Below, piece after piece: positions 36,636 through 45,049 of a DNA stretch of 64,000 nucleotides; position 1 is the stretch's first letter; every line of letters starts with the position of its first letter. The stretch is from NCBI RefSeq assembly GCF_023611925.1, contig NZ_CP091456.1, forward strand, positions 1,840,001 through 1,904,000, read 5' to 3'. The position numbers were made by a program, and so were the translations under genes. The DNA comes from Avibacterium sp. 20-132 (GTDB taxonomy: Bacteria; Pseudomonadota; Gammaproteobacteria; Enterobacterales; Pasteurellaceae). The notes under the pieces are model-generated. The model saw only the letters and a program-made list of their open reading frames with translations. It made no database searches and was not told the origin of the DNA.

Positions 36636-38785
36636 TATTTCCAACTCCAATGATCATTTTCTGCTTCATCAATATGTAACCGAATTTCAGCTTCAGCAGA
36701 TTGTTCACTAAAATAGGCAGGTGTCAATCCATTTTCATCCGTTATACCTTTTTGTTCACCTTCTGGTAATTTAATTGAAAAAGGGGTATTTTGGTAAGGT
36801 CTTCCTTCATCATCTAATAGATGGAACTGGAGCCTATAGAGCGGTTTTAATTCCCCTGTATTATCCGGCACTTGCAACTCCTTCTCCTGCATTCCAATAT
36901 GCACACCATCCAACCAAATCCCTTCTTCATTCATCAAAATCGTGTTTTTGCCAAAGCGAAGGAGAATCTTTTCATTGTCCATCGTCAGGCTGGTCTGTTT
37001 GCCCACTTCAAGCTCAATGCGGTCGTGAGCATAGTTGAAAATCTCTTTCGCTTGGATAGCTTTAAGTAAGCTGATGGTTTCAAGATTATTTCCCGCTAAG
37101 ACGGTTTTGATGTCATTACCGGTGGTGATTTGGGTGGTTCTGCCTTGGTCAATTTGAGTACGTTGGCTACCGTTAACTGTTAAAGTGCGGTGGTTTTTAA
37201 TGTGATTTTTTTGGTCATGCTCAACCACTGTGGTCATATCCCGCTGGGCATGCATTTCAAATAATTCTCGGCTCGCGGCATCCTCAAAGAGAATGCTGTT
37301 GTAACCTTCCCCTTTGTAGGTTTTTGATTTAATGTGCATTTGGGTATAGGTGGCAGGCAGATTACCTGGTGGGATTTGTAGTTCATTATACACGCGTCCA
37401 ATAATCAGCGGTTGGTCAGGGTCGCCTTCTAAAAAGCTCACCACCACTTCTTGCCCAACACGCGGAATGGCGAGCATTCCCCAGTTTTGCCCCGCCCAAG
37501 GTTGAGCAACACGCACCCAGCAAGAACTTCTGGAATCGTTGAATTCCCCTTTATCCCAATGAAATTTCACTTTCACTCGGCCTTGGTAATCCGTGAAGAT
37601 TTCTTCCCCTTTGGGGCCAGTGACTACCGCAGTTTGTGTGCCACAGATTTGTGGTTTTTGAGGGAAATTACTACGGAAAGTTTTCTCCGGAGAAAGACAT
37701 TCAAAACGATTAGTGATAAAGGTGGTGTTTTCACGTTGGCTAAAATGGCTTTCCTCTTCCAAGGCTTGCGGTTGTTCGCCATGATGTTGAATGTAAGTTA
37801 ATTGCCAAGGCTGATTGAAGTCAGCACGAGGATGGCGATGAATGTGTAAGAGTTGGCCTATTCTTAAAGCTGGGTGATTACTTTCTCCCTCGCCCATATG
37901 GGCATCACGGCGTAAACTGTCGAGACGATATTGGGCAAAGCGTTCGCCACTGTCATTTTTATAGCGACCAGGGTAGTCGTAGTAAGGATAGTCTCCTTGA
38001 AATTGAATCTCTTCTTGTGTGCCTTGTAAGCCATATTCCGCATTCCAGTTTGGTTTTTTGAAGGTGTAATCTTTTAACAATACTTCAGAAGGACGAATTT
38101 GTTCGGTCCATTGGAAAGTACGGAGATGAGGGGCTTGGCGTAATACGGTAGGATTGGCATTATAGTCAAGGGAGAGGGTATCTTCCTTGGATAAACGATG
38201 GGCATCATCGTAAATAAAGAGCCGGTCAATTTGATTATGTTCATCTTCCGTACAAAAGAAAAACAAGCCTTCTTCACCGATAATCCGTTGGAAAAATTCA
38301 TAATCGGTTTCACGGTATTGCACACAATATTCCCGTCTTGTGCGGTAGGCGATATCAATGGTGTGAAAAAGCACATTGGAATCGCTTAGCAGGGTTTTTA
38401 AGATAGCTTCAATACTGGTATGTTGGAAAATGCGTGAGCGTCTTTTTTGGGTTAATCGCCAGAGATGAGGGGAGAGGGTAAAGTGATAAAAGGTATAGCG
38501 TTCACCGGTTTTACCGAGTTTGATTTGTGTGACGATACCGGAGATATTCCGTTGTCGCTCACCATCCTGCCAGATGGAAAGGGTTGCAGCGCAGTCGAGT
38601 AGTGAACCAAATGGAAGCTGATTATGTTGTGTTGCCGCGACAATGGAGAGTTTAAAGAGGGAATTATAGCCTTCTTCGAAATCGAATTTGACAACACGGA
38701 AGGTGTCAGGCGGCAGTTGGCCCACTTCAAGGGTGAAGTGGAGGCCTTTGGAAACAGAAAAATCGGGGAATTTTAGTGTGTTCAT
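36635..38785 (-). CDS. vgrG: VgrG spike protein 1
   Basis: 716 residues. The N-terminal gp27-like part (HFTLEVGQLPPDTFRVVKF, YRETDYEFFQRIIGEEGLFF), the gp5 OB domain (DYQGRVKVKFHWD, CWVRVAQPWAGQNWGM) and the beta-helix needle (MHIKSKTYKGEGYNS, then HRTLTVNGSQRTQIDQG) are all present. After GVHIGMQEKE comes a variable tail of about 80 residues with a TTR-like look (LLDDEGRPYQNTPFSI, GITDENGL). The start codon has AAGGGA 5 bases upstream. Part of a 4.2-kb direct repeat with 55.6-59.8 kb. Confidence 0.95.
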   Translation of the reverse strand: MNTLKFPDFSVSKGLHFTLEVGQLPPDTFRVVKFDFEEGYNSLFKLSIVAATQHNQLPFGSLLDCAATLSIWQDGERQRNISGIVTQIKLGKTGERYTFYHFTLSPHLWRLTQKRRSRIFQHTSIEAILKTLLSDSNVLFHTIDIAYRTRREYCVQYRETDYEFFQRIIGEEGLFFFCTEDEHNQIDRLFIYDDAHRLSKEDTLSLDYNANPTVLRQAPHLRTFQWTEQIRPSEVLLKDYTFKKPNWNAEYGLQGTQEEIQFQGDYPYYDYPGRYKNDSGERFAQYRLDSLRRDAHMGEGESNHPALRIGQLLHIHRHPRADFNQPWQLTYIQHHGEQPQALEEESHFSQRENTTFITNRFECLSPEKTFRSNFPQKPQICGTQTAVVTGPKGEEIFTDYQGRVKVKFHWDKGEFNDSRSSCWVRVAQPWAGQNWGMLAIPRVGQEVVVSFLEGDPDQPLIIGRVYNELQIPPGNLPATYTQMHIKSKTYKGEGYNSILFEDAASRELFEMHAQRDMTTVVEHDQKNHIKNHRTLTVNGSQRTQIDQGRTTQITTGNDIKTVLAGNNLETISLLKAIQAKEIFNYAHDRIELEVGKQTSLTMDNEKILLRFGKNTILMNEEGIWLDGVHIGMQEKELQVPDNTGELKPLYRLQFHLLDDEGRPYQNTPFSIKLPEGEQKGITDENGLTPAYFSEQSAEAEIRLHIDEAENDHWSWK

Positions 38786-39048
38786 TGTTATCCCTTATTA
38801 AATATTCGTTTTTTATTGATGATAATATAAGCTAACTTGAATAAAGCCACAATTGGAAAATTGTATGATAATCAACCTATATATGCTTCCAACAACAATT
38901 TTTTATTACCTTGCCCTCCTTTTCGCAAAGGTATGATAGATTAAAAAATCGCCTCTTTCGAATAAGAGCAAATAATTTGTAAGGAAATTTTCCGCTTCAA
39001 AAGGCTTATGTATTATAAAGGATACATTTATGGCATTTTTATCGACAA
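38786..39048. promoter_or_regulatory. Leader region of vgrG 1
   Basis: 263 bases without a convincing gene, repeated at 57534-57796. On the minus strand it contains an A/T-rich stretch (TTATATTATCATC about 45 bases before the ATG) that could be a -10 region, and the AAGGGATAACA ribosome-binding site. It separates the TOBE fragment from vgrG and is the most likely promoter for this operon. Confidence 0.4.
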
Positions 39049-39249
39049 TTATCCCTCTAGCATTTCGCTAAATAACAACGGCGTAACGCCATTTTTTAAG
39101 TCAATTTGCACTGCACTATGTAAGGGAAATTCGTGTTGGCTAATCACATTCAAAGACTGTCCAGCCACTTCCACTTGATATTTATAATAAGCACCTAGAA
39201 AGCGTTGTTGGCGAATAATGCCGTTGGCTTGTGTTTGCTTATTGTTCAT
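39049..39249 (-). pseudogene. TOBE-domain fragment of an ABC transporter ATPase
   Basis: Codes for GIIRQQRFLGAYYKYQVEV followed by SLNVISQHEFPLHSAVQIDLKNGVTPLLF, matching the C-terminal TOBE domain of iron- or polyamine-type ABC ATPases (FbpC/AfuC/PotA-like). The nucleotide-binding domain is missing and an immunity gene adjoins directly upstream. This looks like a flanking chromosomal gene caught by recombination. A copy lies at 57797-57997. Not expected to be functional. Confidence 0.6.
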
Positions 39250-39256
39250 TTTTCTT

Positions 39257-39799
39257 TTATTCTTTTGGAAGCCCATCTAAAAACCTATGTACGTCTAATT
39301 TTCCTCTATTGATATAGTCTAGCATATTTTCTCTTATAGTTTTTTCATCCTCATATTCAGAAGAATCAGGATCTTCATCTATATAGTTAATCTTTTTAGA
39401 GATAAAGTTTAAGTATTGTTTTTTTATGTTAGATGATGAATATAATTTTAAACAGAAATTAAGGTCATTGTGGAAATATTTATCCAGCATAACTCCTTTT
39501 TTTGGAAAGATAACATCTTTTTCAATAATAATATATTTTTCCAGTAATTTATTACTTTTAAATAATCTAGGGAGGGGGTAAAGGTTATTATAAAGATGTA
39601 TATATTTATTAGTGAATAATGAGTTCTTTTCCATTCCTATTCTTACATCTAGACAATGTAATGTCCCTAAATATTGGAATTGCTCCAGAGCTAACTCGTC
39701 ATTAGAAAGTTTTTCTTTTACTTGTGTAAGCAAGTTGGATGCATTGCTATTATTAATTATAAAAAATAAAAGTATTAATAAAAACTTTTTATTTGGCAT
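39257..39799 (-). CDS. Exported protein, Tai4-like orphan immunity candidate
   Basis: 180 residues with a signal peptide (KKFLLILLFFIINNSNA). The pattern of an early Cys (LGTLHCLDV) and a later Cys (DLNFCLKLY...KKQYLNFISK) parallels the Tai4-like protein at 41178. No Tae4 effector is directly upstream; it follows another immunity-like gene. It is probably retained as an orphan immunity gene protecting against siblings. Copy at 58005. Confidence 0.5.
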   Translation of the reverse strand: MPNKKFLLILLFFIINNSNASNLLTQVKEKLSNDELALEQFQYLGTLHCLDVRIGMEKNSLFTNKYIHLYNNLYPLPRLFKSNKLLEKYIIIEKDVIFPKKGVMLDKYFHNDLNFCLKLYSSSNIKKQYLNFISKKINYIDEDPDSSEYEDEKTIRENMLDYINRGKLDVHRFLDGLPKE

Positions 39800-39867
39800 A
39801 TCATCTTAACTCTAAAAATAAAATTTGTTCTTTAGTATTTTTACTAATGAGCATACGGCATAAATTA

Positions 39868-40218
39868 TTATTTTTCTAAACTTTCAACAAAATCAGACAG
39901 CTCTTTTGATTTATAAAAACTAATGCATTGTAAGAATATATCATTAGCTATAATATCTTTTCTTTCCTCCATGTGAATTATATATTTTTGTTTATGAAAT
40001 TCATTCGTTTTTTGAGTTACAAAATTCATTAAATCATATATTTCCTGTACCGAATGATTTTCGGATAACTTAGAAGCATCATTTAATTCAATGCCAAGCT
40101 CTTTGTAGTTTATAGTTAAACATAGTTTTAAAGCATAATCTCTAAAGTCTAAAAATACCTCTTTTTCTTTAGCAAAGCAGGGTACGCTTAAAAACAAAAA
40201 TAATAGAATAAGTCTCAT
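39868..40218 (-). CDS. Tai4-family-like exported immunity protein (orphan)
   Basis: 116 residues: signal peptide MRLILLFLFLSVPCFA, then a short helical protein with the YALKLCL and LQCISFYKSKELSDFVESL motifs, close to the conserved Cys and KCLDLYHSxEL pattern of Tai4 immunity proteins, which block Tae4 amidases in the periplasm. No Tae4 gene adjoins it. Copy at 58616. Confidence 0.58.
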   Translation of the reverse strand: MRLILLFLFLSVPCFAKEKEVFLDFRDYALKLCLTINYKELGIELNDASKLSENHSVQEIYDLMNFVTQKTNEFHKQKYIIHMEERKDIIANDIFLQCISFYKSKELSDFVESLEK

Positions 40219-40294
40219 TTTAACTCCTTTCTATAATATTACTCCTTTAGGAATCTAAGAATAGACTTTATGTATATATGTTGTTTATATAGTT

Positions 40295-40684
40295 TCAATT
40301 TTTTATTTTAATATAAGTCTTCGATATAAATAACAAAACAGAGATAAAAAATAATAAAAAATATTCAAGATATATCGAAATAACCTCTCTTTCTATGTTC
40401 GATTTAAATGAGTTAGTGGCATTTATGAAAGCCCATCCGCCAATTAATATAGAGAGCGTGATTAAAGATAAGAAAATAAAATATTTTCTTCTTTTTGAAA
40501 AAAAACTAAAAAGAAAGTGAATTGACAGAATATGATTGCAAGAATAAAAAAAAGAAAATATCCTCTTGTAAAGGGTGTGATCCATAGTTTCATCAACGAA
40601 TATACTATATTTTATATTTAGGTTGATATCGATTATTATTAATGCAAAAAAAATGGCAAGGATTGTAAATAGTATGTATTTCAT
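40295..40684 (-). CDS. Four-segment membrane protein, immunity to truncated NCTT effector
   Basis: 129 residues with hydrophobic segments near 4-22, 42-62, 67-87 and 102-122. It follows the disrupted NCTT effector by 13 bases and resembles in size and topology the membrane immunity candidates at 35497 and 60538. The reading frame is intact although the partner toxin is broken, consistent with selection to keep immunity. Near-identical copy at 59043. Confidence 0.58.
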   Translation of the reverse strand: MKYILFTILAIFFALIIIDINLNIKYSIFVDETMDHTLYKRIFSFFYSCNHILSIHFLFSFFSKRRKYFIFLSLITLSILIGGWAFINATNSFKSNIEREVISIYLEYFLLFFISVLLFISKTYIKIKN

Positions 40685-40697
40685 ATTTCATCTCTTT

Positions 40698-41070
40698 TTA
40701 GTTGAAGTAGGACTTTATTTGTGATGTGAAGTCACTAATGTTAGTTGAGGATGTTTTTCTAGCCTCCATAAAGTTTCCTAATTCTAATGGTGCAATGATT
40801 CCTTCTATTTTGTATCTATATTCTATATTATCGGAAGAGTCTTTTAATTCAATATTAAATATGTTTGTGCCAGCATACTTTAATGAGTCAATAGTAACTG
40901 TTGTGCAGTTTCTATAAAACAAATTATATTTGTTTATAACCTTTCCATATTTTTTACATATCTCTTTTTTGTTGAAATTATTAGGTGGTTCATTACTATT
41001 ATCATAAGTCCTCAAAAAAAGTTATGTTTTATCTAATGAGGCGTCATTGATTTTATATATTTTATAACTT
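40698..41070 (-). pseudogene. Headless, frameshifted NCTT effector
   Basis: The C-terminal part (YRNCTTVTIDSLKYAGTNIF) is open from 41015, but upstream the reading breaks. YKIYKINDASLDKT runs into a stop because one A is missing compared with the copy at 59.8 kb, and a second small deletion lies near the DNSNE region. The N-terminal loading segment and catalytic His region are absent. Upstream is a vgrG scar. Inactive toxin. Confidence 0.75.
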
Positions 41071-41081
41071 TTACTTTTGTG

Positions 41082-41130
41082 TCATTACCGGTGGTGATTT
41101 GGGTGGTTCTGCCTTGGTCAATTTCAATAT
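41082..41130 (-). pseudogene. Short vgrG scar
   Basis: About 48 bases matching vgrG (coding IDQGRTTQITTGND in the complete genes) stand alone between the Tai4-like gene and the broken NCTT effector. The junction to the Tai4-side DNA is the same as the one at about 62150, where a longer vgrG fragment remains. It is the residue of a deletion that removed the rest of the vgrG tail. Confidence 0.75.
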
Positions 41131-41177
41131 TTAATTCCCGATTTCAATTATTATAGTCGCGCTTTTAAAACTTAAAA

Positions 41178-41636
41178 TTATTTTAAGTCAGATAAATTAT
41201 ATTTATATATAAAATCCTTATACAACTTCTTTAGTTTTTTATTATCAGTAAATAGATCCTTACAGATAAATGTTGGAGAGCTATATTCCAACTTAAAATA
41301 TTCATCCTTTAATTTATATTTTTTAATAGTGTTGTTAATGTTTTCATTGTAGTATTTATTTAAAATTATTTTTATATCACTCCACTTATAGTAATAGTCA
41401 AACTTAGAGTTTAAACCATTTAATGTTTGAGAATGTTTTTTAAAAAAGTAATGGTTATTTTTTTTATAAAAACCTTGTGAATATAAAACATTATCTAGGC
41501 AGACGCTATTTCCTAAGTCTAAAAACTGGCCATATAATTCGCCATCTGAGGCATAATCTTTTTTTATATTTTCTAAATTTCCTGATGCAGATAAACTACT
41601 GAGTAGTGAAAATATTATTACATTTAATTTCTTCAT
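41178..41636 (-). CDS. Tai4-like periplasmic immunity protein
   Basis: 152 residues with a signal peptide (KKLNVIIFSLLSSLSASG) and two cysteines in a Tai4-like arrangement (NSVCLDN and TFICKDLFTDNKKLKKLYKDF). It follows the Tae4-like gene by 5 bases. From KKHSQTLNGLNSKFDY onward it is the same as the protein at 62205, while the first third differs: a mosaic immunity pair. Confidence 0.68.
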   Translation of the reverse strand: MKKLNVIIFSLLSSLSASGNLENIKKDYASDGELYGQFLDLGNSVCLDNVLYSQGFYKKNNHYFFKKHSQTLNGLNSKFDYYYKWSDIKIILNKYYNENINNTIKKYKLKDEYFKLEYSSPTFICKDLFTDNKKLKKLYKDFIYKYNLSDLK

Positions 41637-41641
41637 TTATT

Positions 41642-42181
41642 TTAACTCCCAGAAATATATTTTTTTGCTTCTAAAAAATAATTATGTCCTCCAATTGCAT
41701 TATTTTTATGCCATAGAGTAACATGTCCACTAGCCCATTTAGGGTCTTTAGCTATCATGCCATAAATACCTTTACGGTTTCCAATTGCATTTTGTATTTC
41801 TTGCAAGGATTCTGGATATCTTATAAAAACCTCCGGAGAACCAAACTGCTTTTTTAACCATTCGATCATTTTTGCCGCACTGACAATCACACCTTTACCT
41901 GCAAATTTTCCTTTTATAATTGGGTAGTTCCTAGGTGGTTTCATTCCTCCATTTAATAAAGCGAGGGATAATCTTGTAGCACAGGCATTTATAAAGATAT
42001 TTCTGTCATAATTCTCCCCCATTATTGATATAAATACTAATTCAGCATATTCATCATTTTCATTTGTTATTGAAGTGGGATCTTCTCGTTTAGGATATCC
42101 CTCATATACCTTATCCCAAGGCGGTCTTCTCACCTTTATAGAGCGCTTTCTGTTTCCTGCCCGAGCAGTAATTGTTGCCAT
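41642..42181 (-). CDS. Tae4-like amidase effector B
   Basis: 179 residues. The Tae4 signature is visible: a Cys near FINACATRLSLALLNGGMK (Cys67) and a His in SGHVTLWH (His153), with the KMIEWLKK segment between. Tae4 enzymes cleave the gamma-D-glutamyl-mDAP bond of peptidoglycan stems. AAGGAA precedes ATG 42181, 2 bases after a vgrG tail fragment. Delivered by the spike, it would act in the target periplasm; the immunity gene follows. Confidence 0.75.
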   Translation of the reverse strand: MATITARAGNRKRSIKVRRPPWDKVYEGYPKREDPTSITNENDEYAELVFISIMGENYDRNIFINACATRLSLALLNGGMKPPRNYPIIKGKFAGKGVIVSAAKMIEWLKKQFGSPEVFIRYPESLQEIQNAIGNRKGIYGMIAKDPKWASGHVTLWHKNNAIGGHNYFLEAKKYISGS

Positions 42182-42183
42182 AA

Positions 42184-42650
42184 TTATTCCTTATTAAAAC
42201 TTAGATTTCTTTTTTCAAAAACATTTCTTATGACTGCTTCGCTATTATTGCCAATAATACCGCTTACAATCACATTTTCTTTTCCATTTTCTGTTTCATA
42301 TTCAATTATAGCTTCGACTTTATCGCCCACTCTGCCATTCTCTTTGACTATATGTAAATTTAAGTCCGTATAATGACGAGAAAGATCCTCTAACTTAATT
42401 AACTCCTCGCCATAAGACCAATATAATTGAATAATTTCTCCATCTGGTTTTGGCTCTCCAGTATTATCCGGCACTTGCAACTCCTTCTCCTGCATTCCAA
42501 TATGCACGCCATCCAACCAAATCCCTTCTTCATTCATCAAAATCGTGTTTTTACCAAAGCGAAGGAGAATCTTTTCATTGTCCATCGTCAGGCTGGTTTG
42601 TTTGCCCACTTCAAGCTCAATACGGTCGTGTGCCGCGTTGAAAATCTCTT
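42184..42650 (-). pseudogene. Orphan vgrG tail fragment with variable extension
   Basis: Homology to vgrG begins at EIFNAAHDRIELEVGKQTSL (about 42650) and runs to GVHIGMQEKE, then a tail unlike the others (GEIIQLYWSYGEELIKLED...AIIEYETENGK). No start codon of its own except an internal GTG (42609). Upstream DNA is a fragment of the phosphatase gene, so the break is a recombination point. It leads directly into the Tae4-like gene. Confidence 0.75.
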
Positions 42651-42805
42651 ATTGATAATGGTTTTTATATTGTGTTTTTGAATTAAATCATAGTTTTCCG
42701 AGGTGAGTTGCTCACAACGAAATAATTTATTATCTATGTTATAAAAGTTTGTTTTTTTACCTTAGTTAAAGGTAGCTTATATAGAAGTTTTAACTTCTAC
42801 AATAT
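42651..42805 (-). pseudogene. Fragment of the phosphatase lipoprotein gene
   Basis: 42650-42750 matches 31834-31922 inside the phosphatase gene with a few base changes, and 42756-42805 matches 32070-32120 next to it. The rest of the phosphatase gene is deleted. This shows that the cassette toxin-immunity-phosphatase was once duplicated here and then invaded by a vgrG tail unit. Confidence 0.8.
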
Positions 42806-43565
42806 TTATTTAATTTTTGGATTTTTATTATCGCTATTACATATTTTTATTAATCTTTTTGTTTCTATTTTGATTATGAGTAATACATAACACATATCTG
42901 AATACAATATTGCACAATTTCCTATAATTGCAGTTTGGAGAACATAGTAAAGTCCATTTTCTGCGTGCCGACTCCGAGTAGATTGGAACATACTGATTAT
43001 AAAAATGGTTAAGATAATATAAAGGGCATACTTTAAAATTTTACTCTTTGCCAAGTTATCTAAACTTACGATCTCTTTAGAAGATTTTTTACCAGAAAAA
43101 ATAGAAAGGCTATCTATAATTAACTTTTCTTCATTGATTCTAATGACGTGAATTATTGCTACAAACAGAAGGAAAGAGAGTATAAGAATAAGATTTAAGT
43201 ATAATTCAGGGTATAGAAAATAACTTAAAACATAAGCTGGAAAAAAGAGCAATACAATACTCATGCATCCCATACCAAAGATGGTAGAATGAAGATACAT
43301 TAATGCAATAATATTTATTCTTTTTTGAAAGGAATTGTGTTATGAGATAGAATAAAAATAGATAGGTAAGCTCTCCTATCAAAAACAACACTATTAACTT
43401 ATTTTTCTTTTCTATTGGGATATTAAGGTCTGTAAAGAAGAGGATTGCATATTGTATGATTAAAAAAATAAAAAAGACTGTTAATATAAATTTATAAGAT
43501 CCTACACCTGTTTTATATTTATTAAAAATAAACCTACTATTTTTGTTTAAATATTTTAGTTCCAT
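42806..43565 (-). pseudogene. Frameshifted polytopic immunity gene
   Basis: Two overlapping frames (43565-43206 and 43300-42806) together match the intact immunity protein at 32118: MELKYLNKNS...LSKKN from the first, ALMYLHSTIFG to ...NPKIK from the second. The break lies at about 43313-43318, where one extra A is present compared with the paralogue. It begins inside the stop of the truncated toxin, as in the intact pair. A sequencing error in this A-rich run would be the alternative. Confidence 0.75.
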
Positions 43566-44325
43566 GTTTCATCCTTTATGTAATCAATGGCTTGGTTAAT
43601 AGCATAACCTATACTGACAATAACAACGCCACTAAGTAAGAAGATTAATATTACAGGGAAAGCGGGCATAAATCCGGAAATAGATAATATTAAAGAAGTC
43701 AATATAGAACTTATCGTCACAGTAGCTATTCCGCCCAAAAAAGATAACCCAATTCTTCCTAATAACTCTACAATATCTCGACTCCCTGATTCATCCAACA
43801 CTACTGTATCATAATCCAAAATGACATCAATCACGAATCCTGTTGCGGCTAATGGGCCGGAGAAATTTGCTTTAGCTAATGATTTGATGGATAGTACTTC
43901 TTTTGCGGATAGCCAAATCCGTTTAATATTTTTACTAATATGAATTCCTCCGGTTACACCTTTTAATTTTTCATGCGCTAATCCAGCATATCTAAATCCA
44001 AAAGCAGGAGTTTTTCCTTTAAATACAATGGCTAAATATCCGTTTATCCATTTTACTTCGACTTTATGACTCATTGCTTTTATCCAATGTTTATTTTCTA
44101 ATGTGTAATCAATTGTATCTTTAACTAAAGCCATGTCATCGTTAGCGTAATATTGGAGAATCTCTATAAGCTCCTTATATTCTTTATCTTCAAGGATATG
44201 TTCTAATTCCCTTACCTCAACTGTTTGTGCTGTTTTATAGCGTTCGACTGGTGTTCCAAAAGGATAGTATTGTAAGGGGATTTTTGAGAGATTAGCTTCT
44301 TTTTTGACTTTAAATAACTCAATCT
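43556..44325 (-). pseudogene. Headless toxin tip (paralogue of the 32867 effector)
   Basis: From about 44323 (LFKVKKEANLSKIPLQYYPF) to the end it follows the C-terminal half of the 32867 effector, with changes confined to the last hydrophobic hairpin. The shared N-terminal ~225 residues are absent and a stop lies right before the homology. An internal ATG at 44134 could start a short product. Orphan toxin tips of this type are known from rhs and cdi loci, where recombination can restore them to a head. Confidence 0.75.
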
Positions 44326-44332
44326 ATTATTT

Positions 44333-45043
44333 TTATTTGTGTTTTTTCTTTTTATTTAAGTAGGTTTTTATTATTATCCCCCAGTAACAAAATGTTGGAT
44401 ATATAAAGGTGGTGGTGAATAACATTATGCCAGTAGAATAATAGATGTCATATTTTTGATTAAATCTTACTATGAAATAAAAAAGGATTAATGCTGTTGC
44501 TGGAAGAAACCCAATTAAGAAAAACATGTTATTCCACTGTAGTAGTTTTGGTAATGAGTAATCATTTATAAATAGCGTCTCGTTATTCTTCTCTTCTTTT
44601 TTTAACCAATGTTTTTTACTTCTTTCTATGAGATTGTTATCATTATATTCATATGTATAGAGAAAAGATATAAAGAGAGTGAGTAATAAGTATAGGAAAA
44701 AGAATATTAAAAAATATTTGTTATTGATAATCTGAATTAAAACAGTTGGAAAAAACAAGATGAAAGTTGTGGTTGGCATGTTGAAAAATGCACTTCTTAT
44801 AATCATGGACGGTATTACCTTGCCATTTTTATTCAGGAAATTAAGTAGTAGATAAAAACATAAAAGGTATATCGCCTCAAATGTTACATATGTATAAAGT
44901 ATGTGCTTTAATCGGCCATGTTCAAAGCTATTATATATAATTAATTGATGTGAAAATACAAATATAAACATCATAAAAAATGCAATTAAAGAGTATTTAG
45001 ATATTCTATTATGGGGTAATAATATTATTTTTGATTTGCTCAT
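44333..45043 (-). CDS. Polytopic membrane protein, probable immunity to the 45050 effector
   Basis: 236 residues with about six hydrophobic segments (near 17-37, 48-70, 90-106, 110-130, 172-192, 201-226) and a Lys-rich C-terminus, the same plan as the 32118 protein but with little visible sequence identity. It begins 6 bases after the effector stop. The toxin tip of the upstream gene also differs, as expected for a specific pair. Confidence 0.63.
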   Translation of the reverse strand: MSKSKIILLPHNRISKYSLIAFFMMFIFVFSHQLIIYNSFEHGRLKHILYTYVTFEAIYLLCFYLLLNFLNKNGKVIPSMIIRSAFFNMPTTTFILFFPTVLIQIINNKYFLIFFFLYLLLTLFISFLYTYEYNDNNLIERSKKHWLKKEEKNNETLFINDYSLPKLLQWNNMFFLIGFLPATALILFYFIVRFNQKYDIYYSTGIMLFTTTFIYPTFCYWGIIIKTYLNKKKKHK

Positions 45044-45049
45044 GCTATG

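Larger units (their letters stand above)
36884..41070 (-). repeat. Direct repeat, copy 1 (paired with about 55632-59820)
   Basis: From the vgrG tail region to the truncated NCTT effector, all corresponding genes are offset by exactly 18748 bases (vgrG start 38785/57533, TOBE scar 39049/57797, membrane protein 40684/59432). This means no net indel over more than 3 kb. Differences are scattered single bases. A recent segmental duplication or conversion. Confidence 0.85.

Noticed and set aside
37451..37801. Plus-strand open frames of 116 codons antisense to each vgrG (also at 47270, 51325, 56199)
   Set aside because: They lie opposite the OB domain of vgrG, repeat only because vgrG repeats, and have no ribosome-binding site or recognisable domain.
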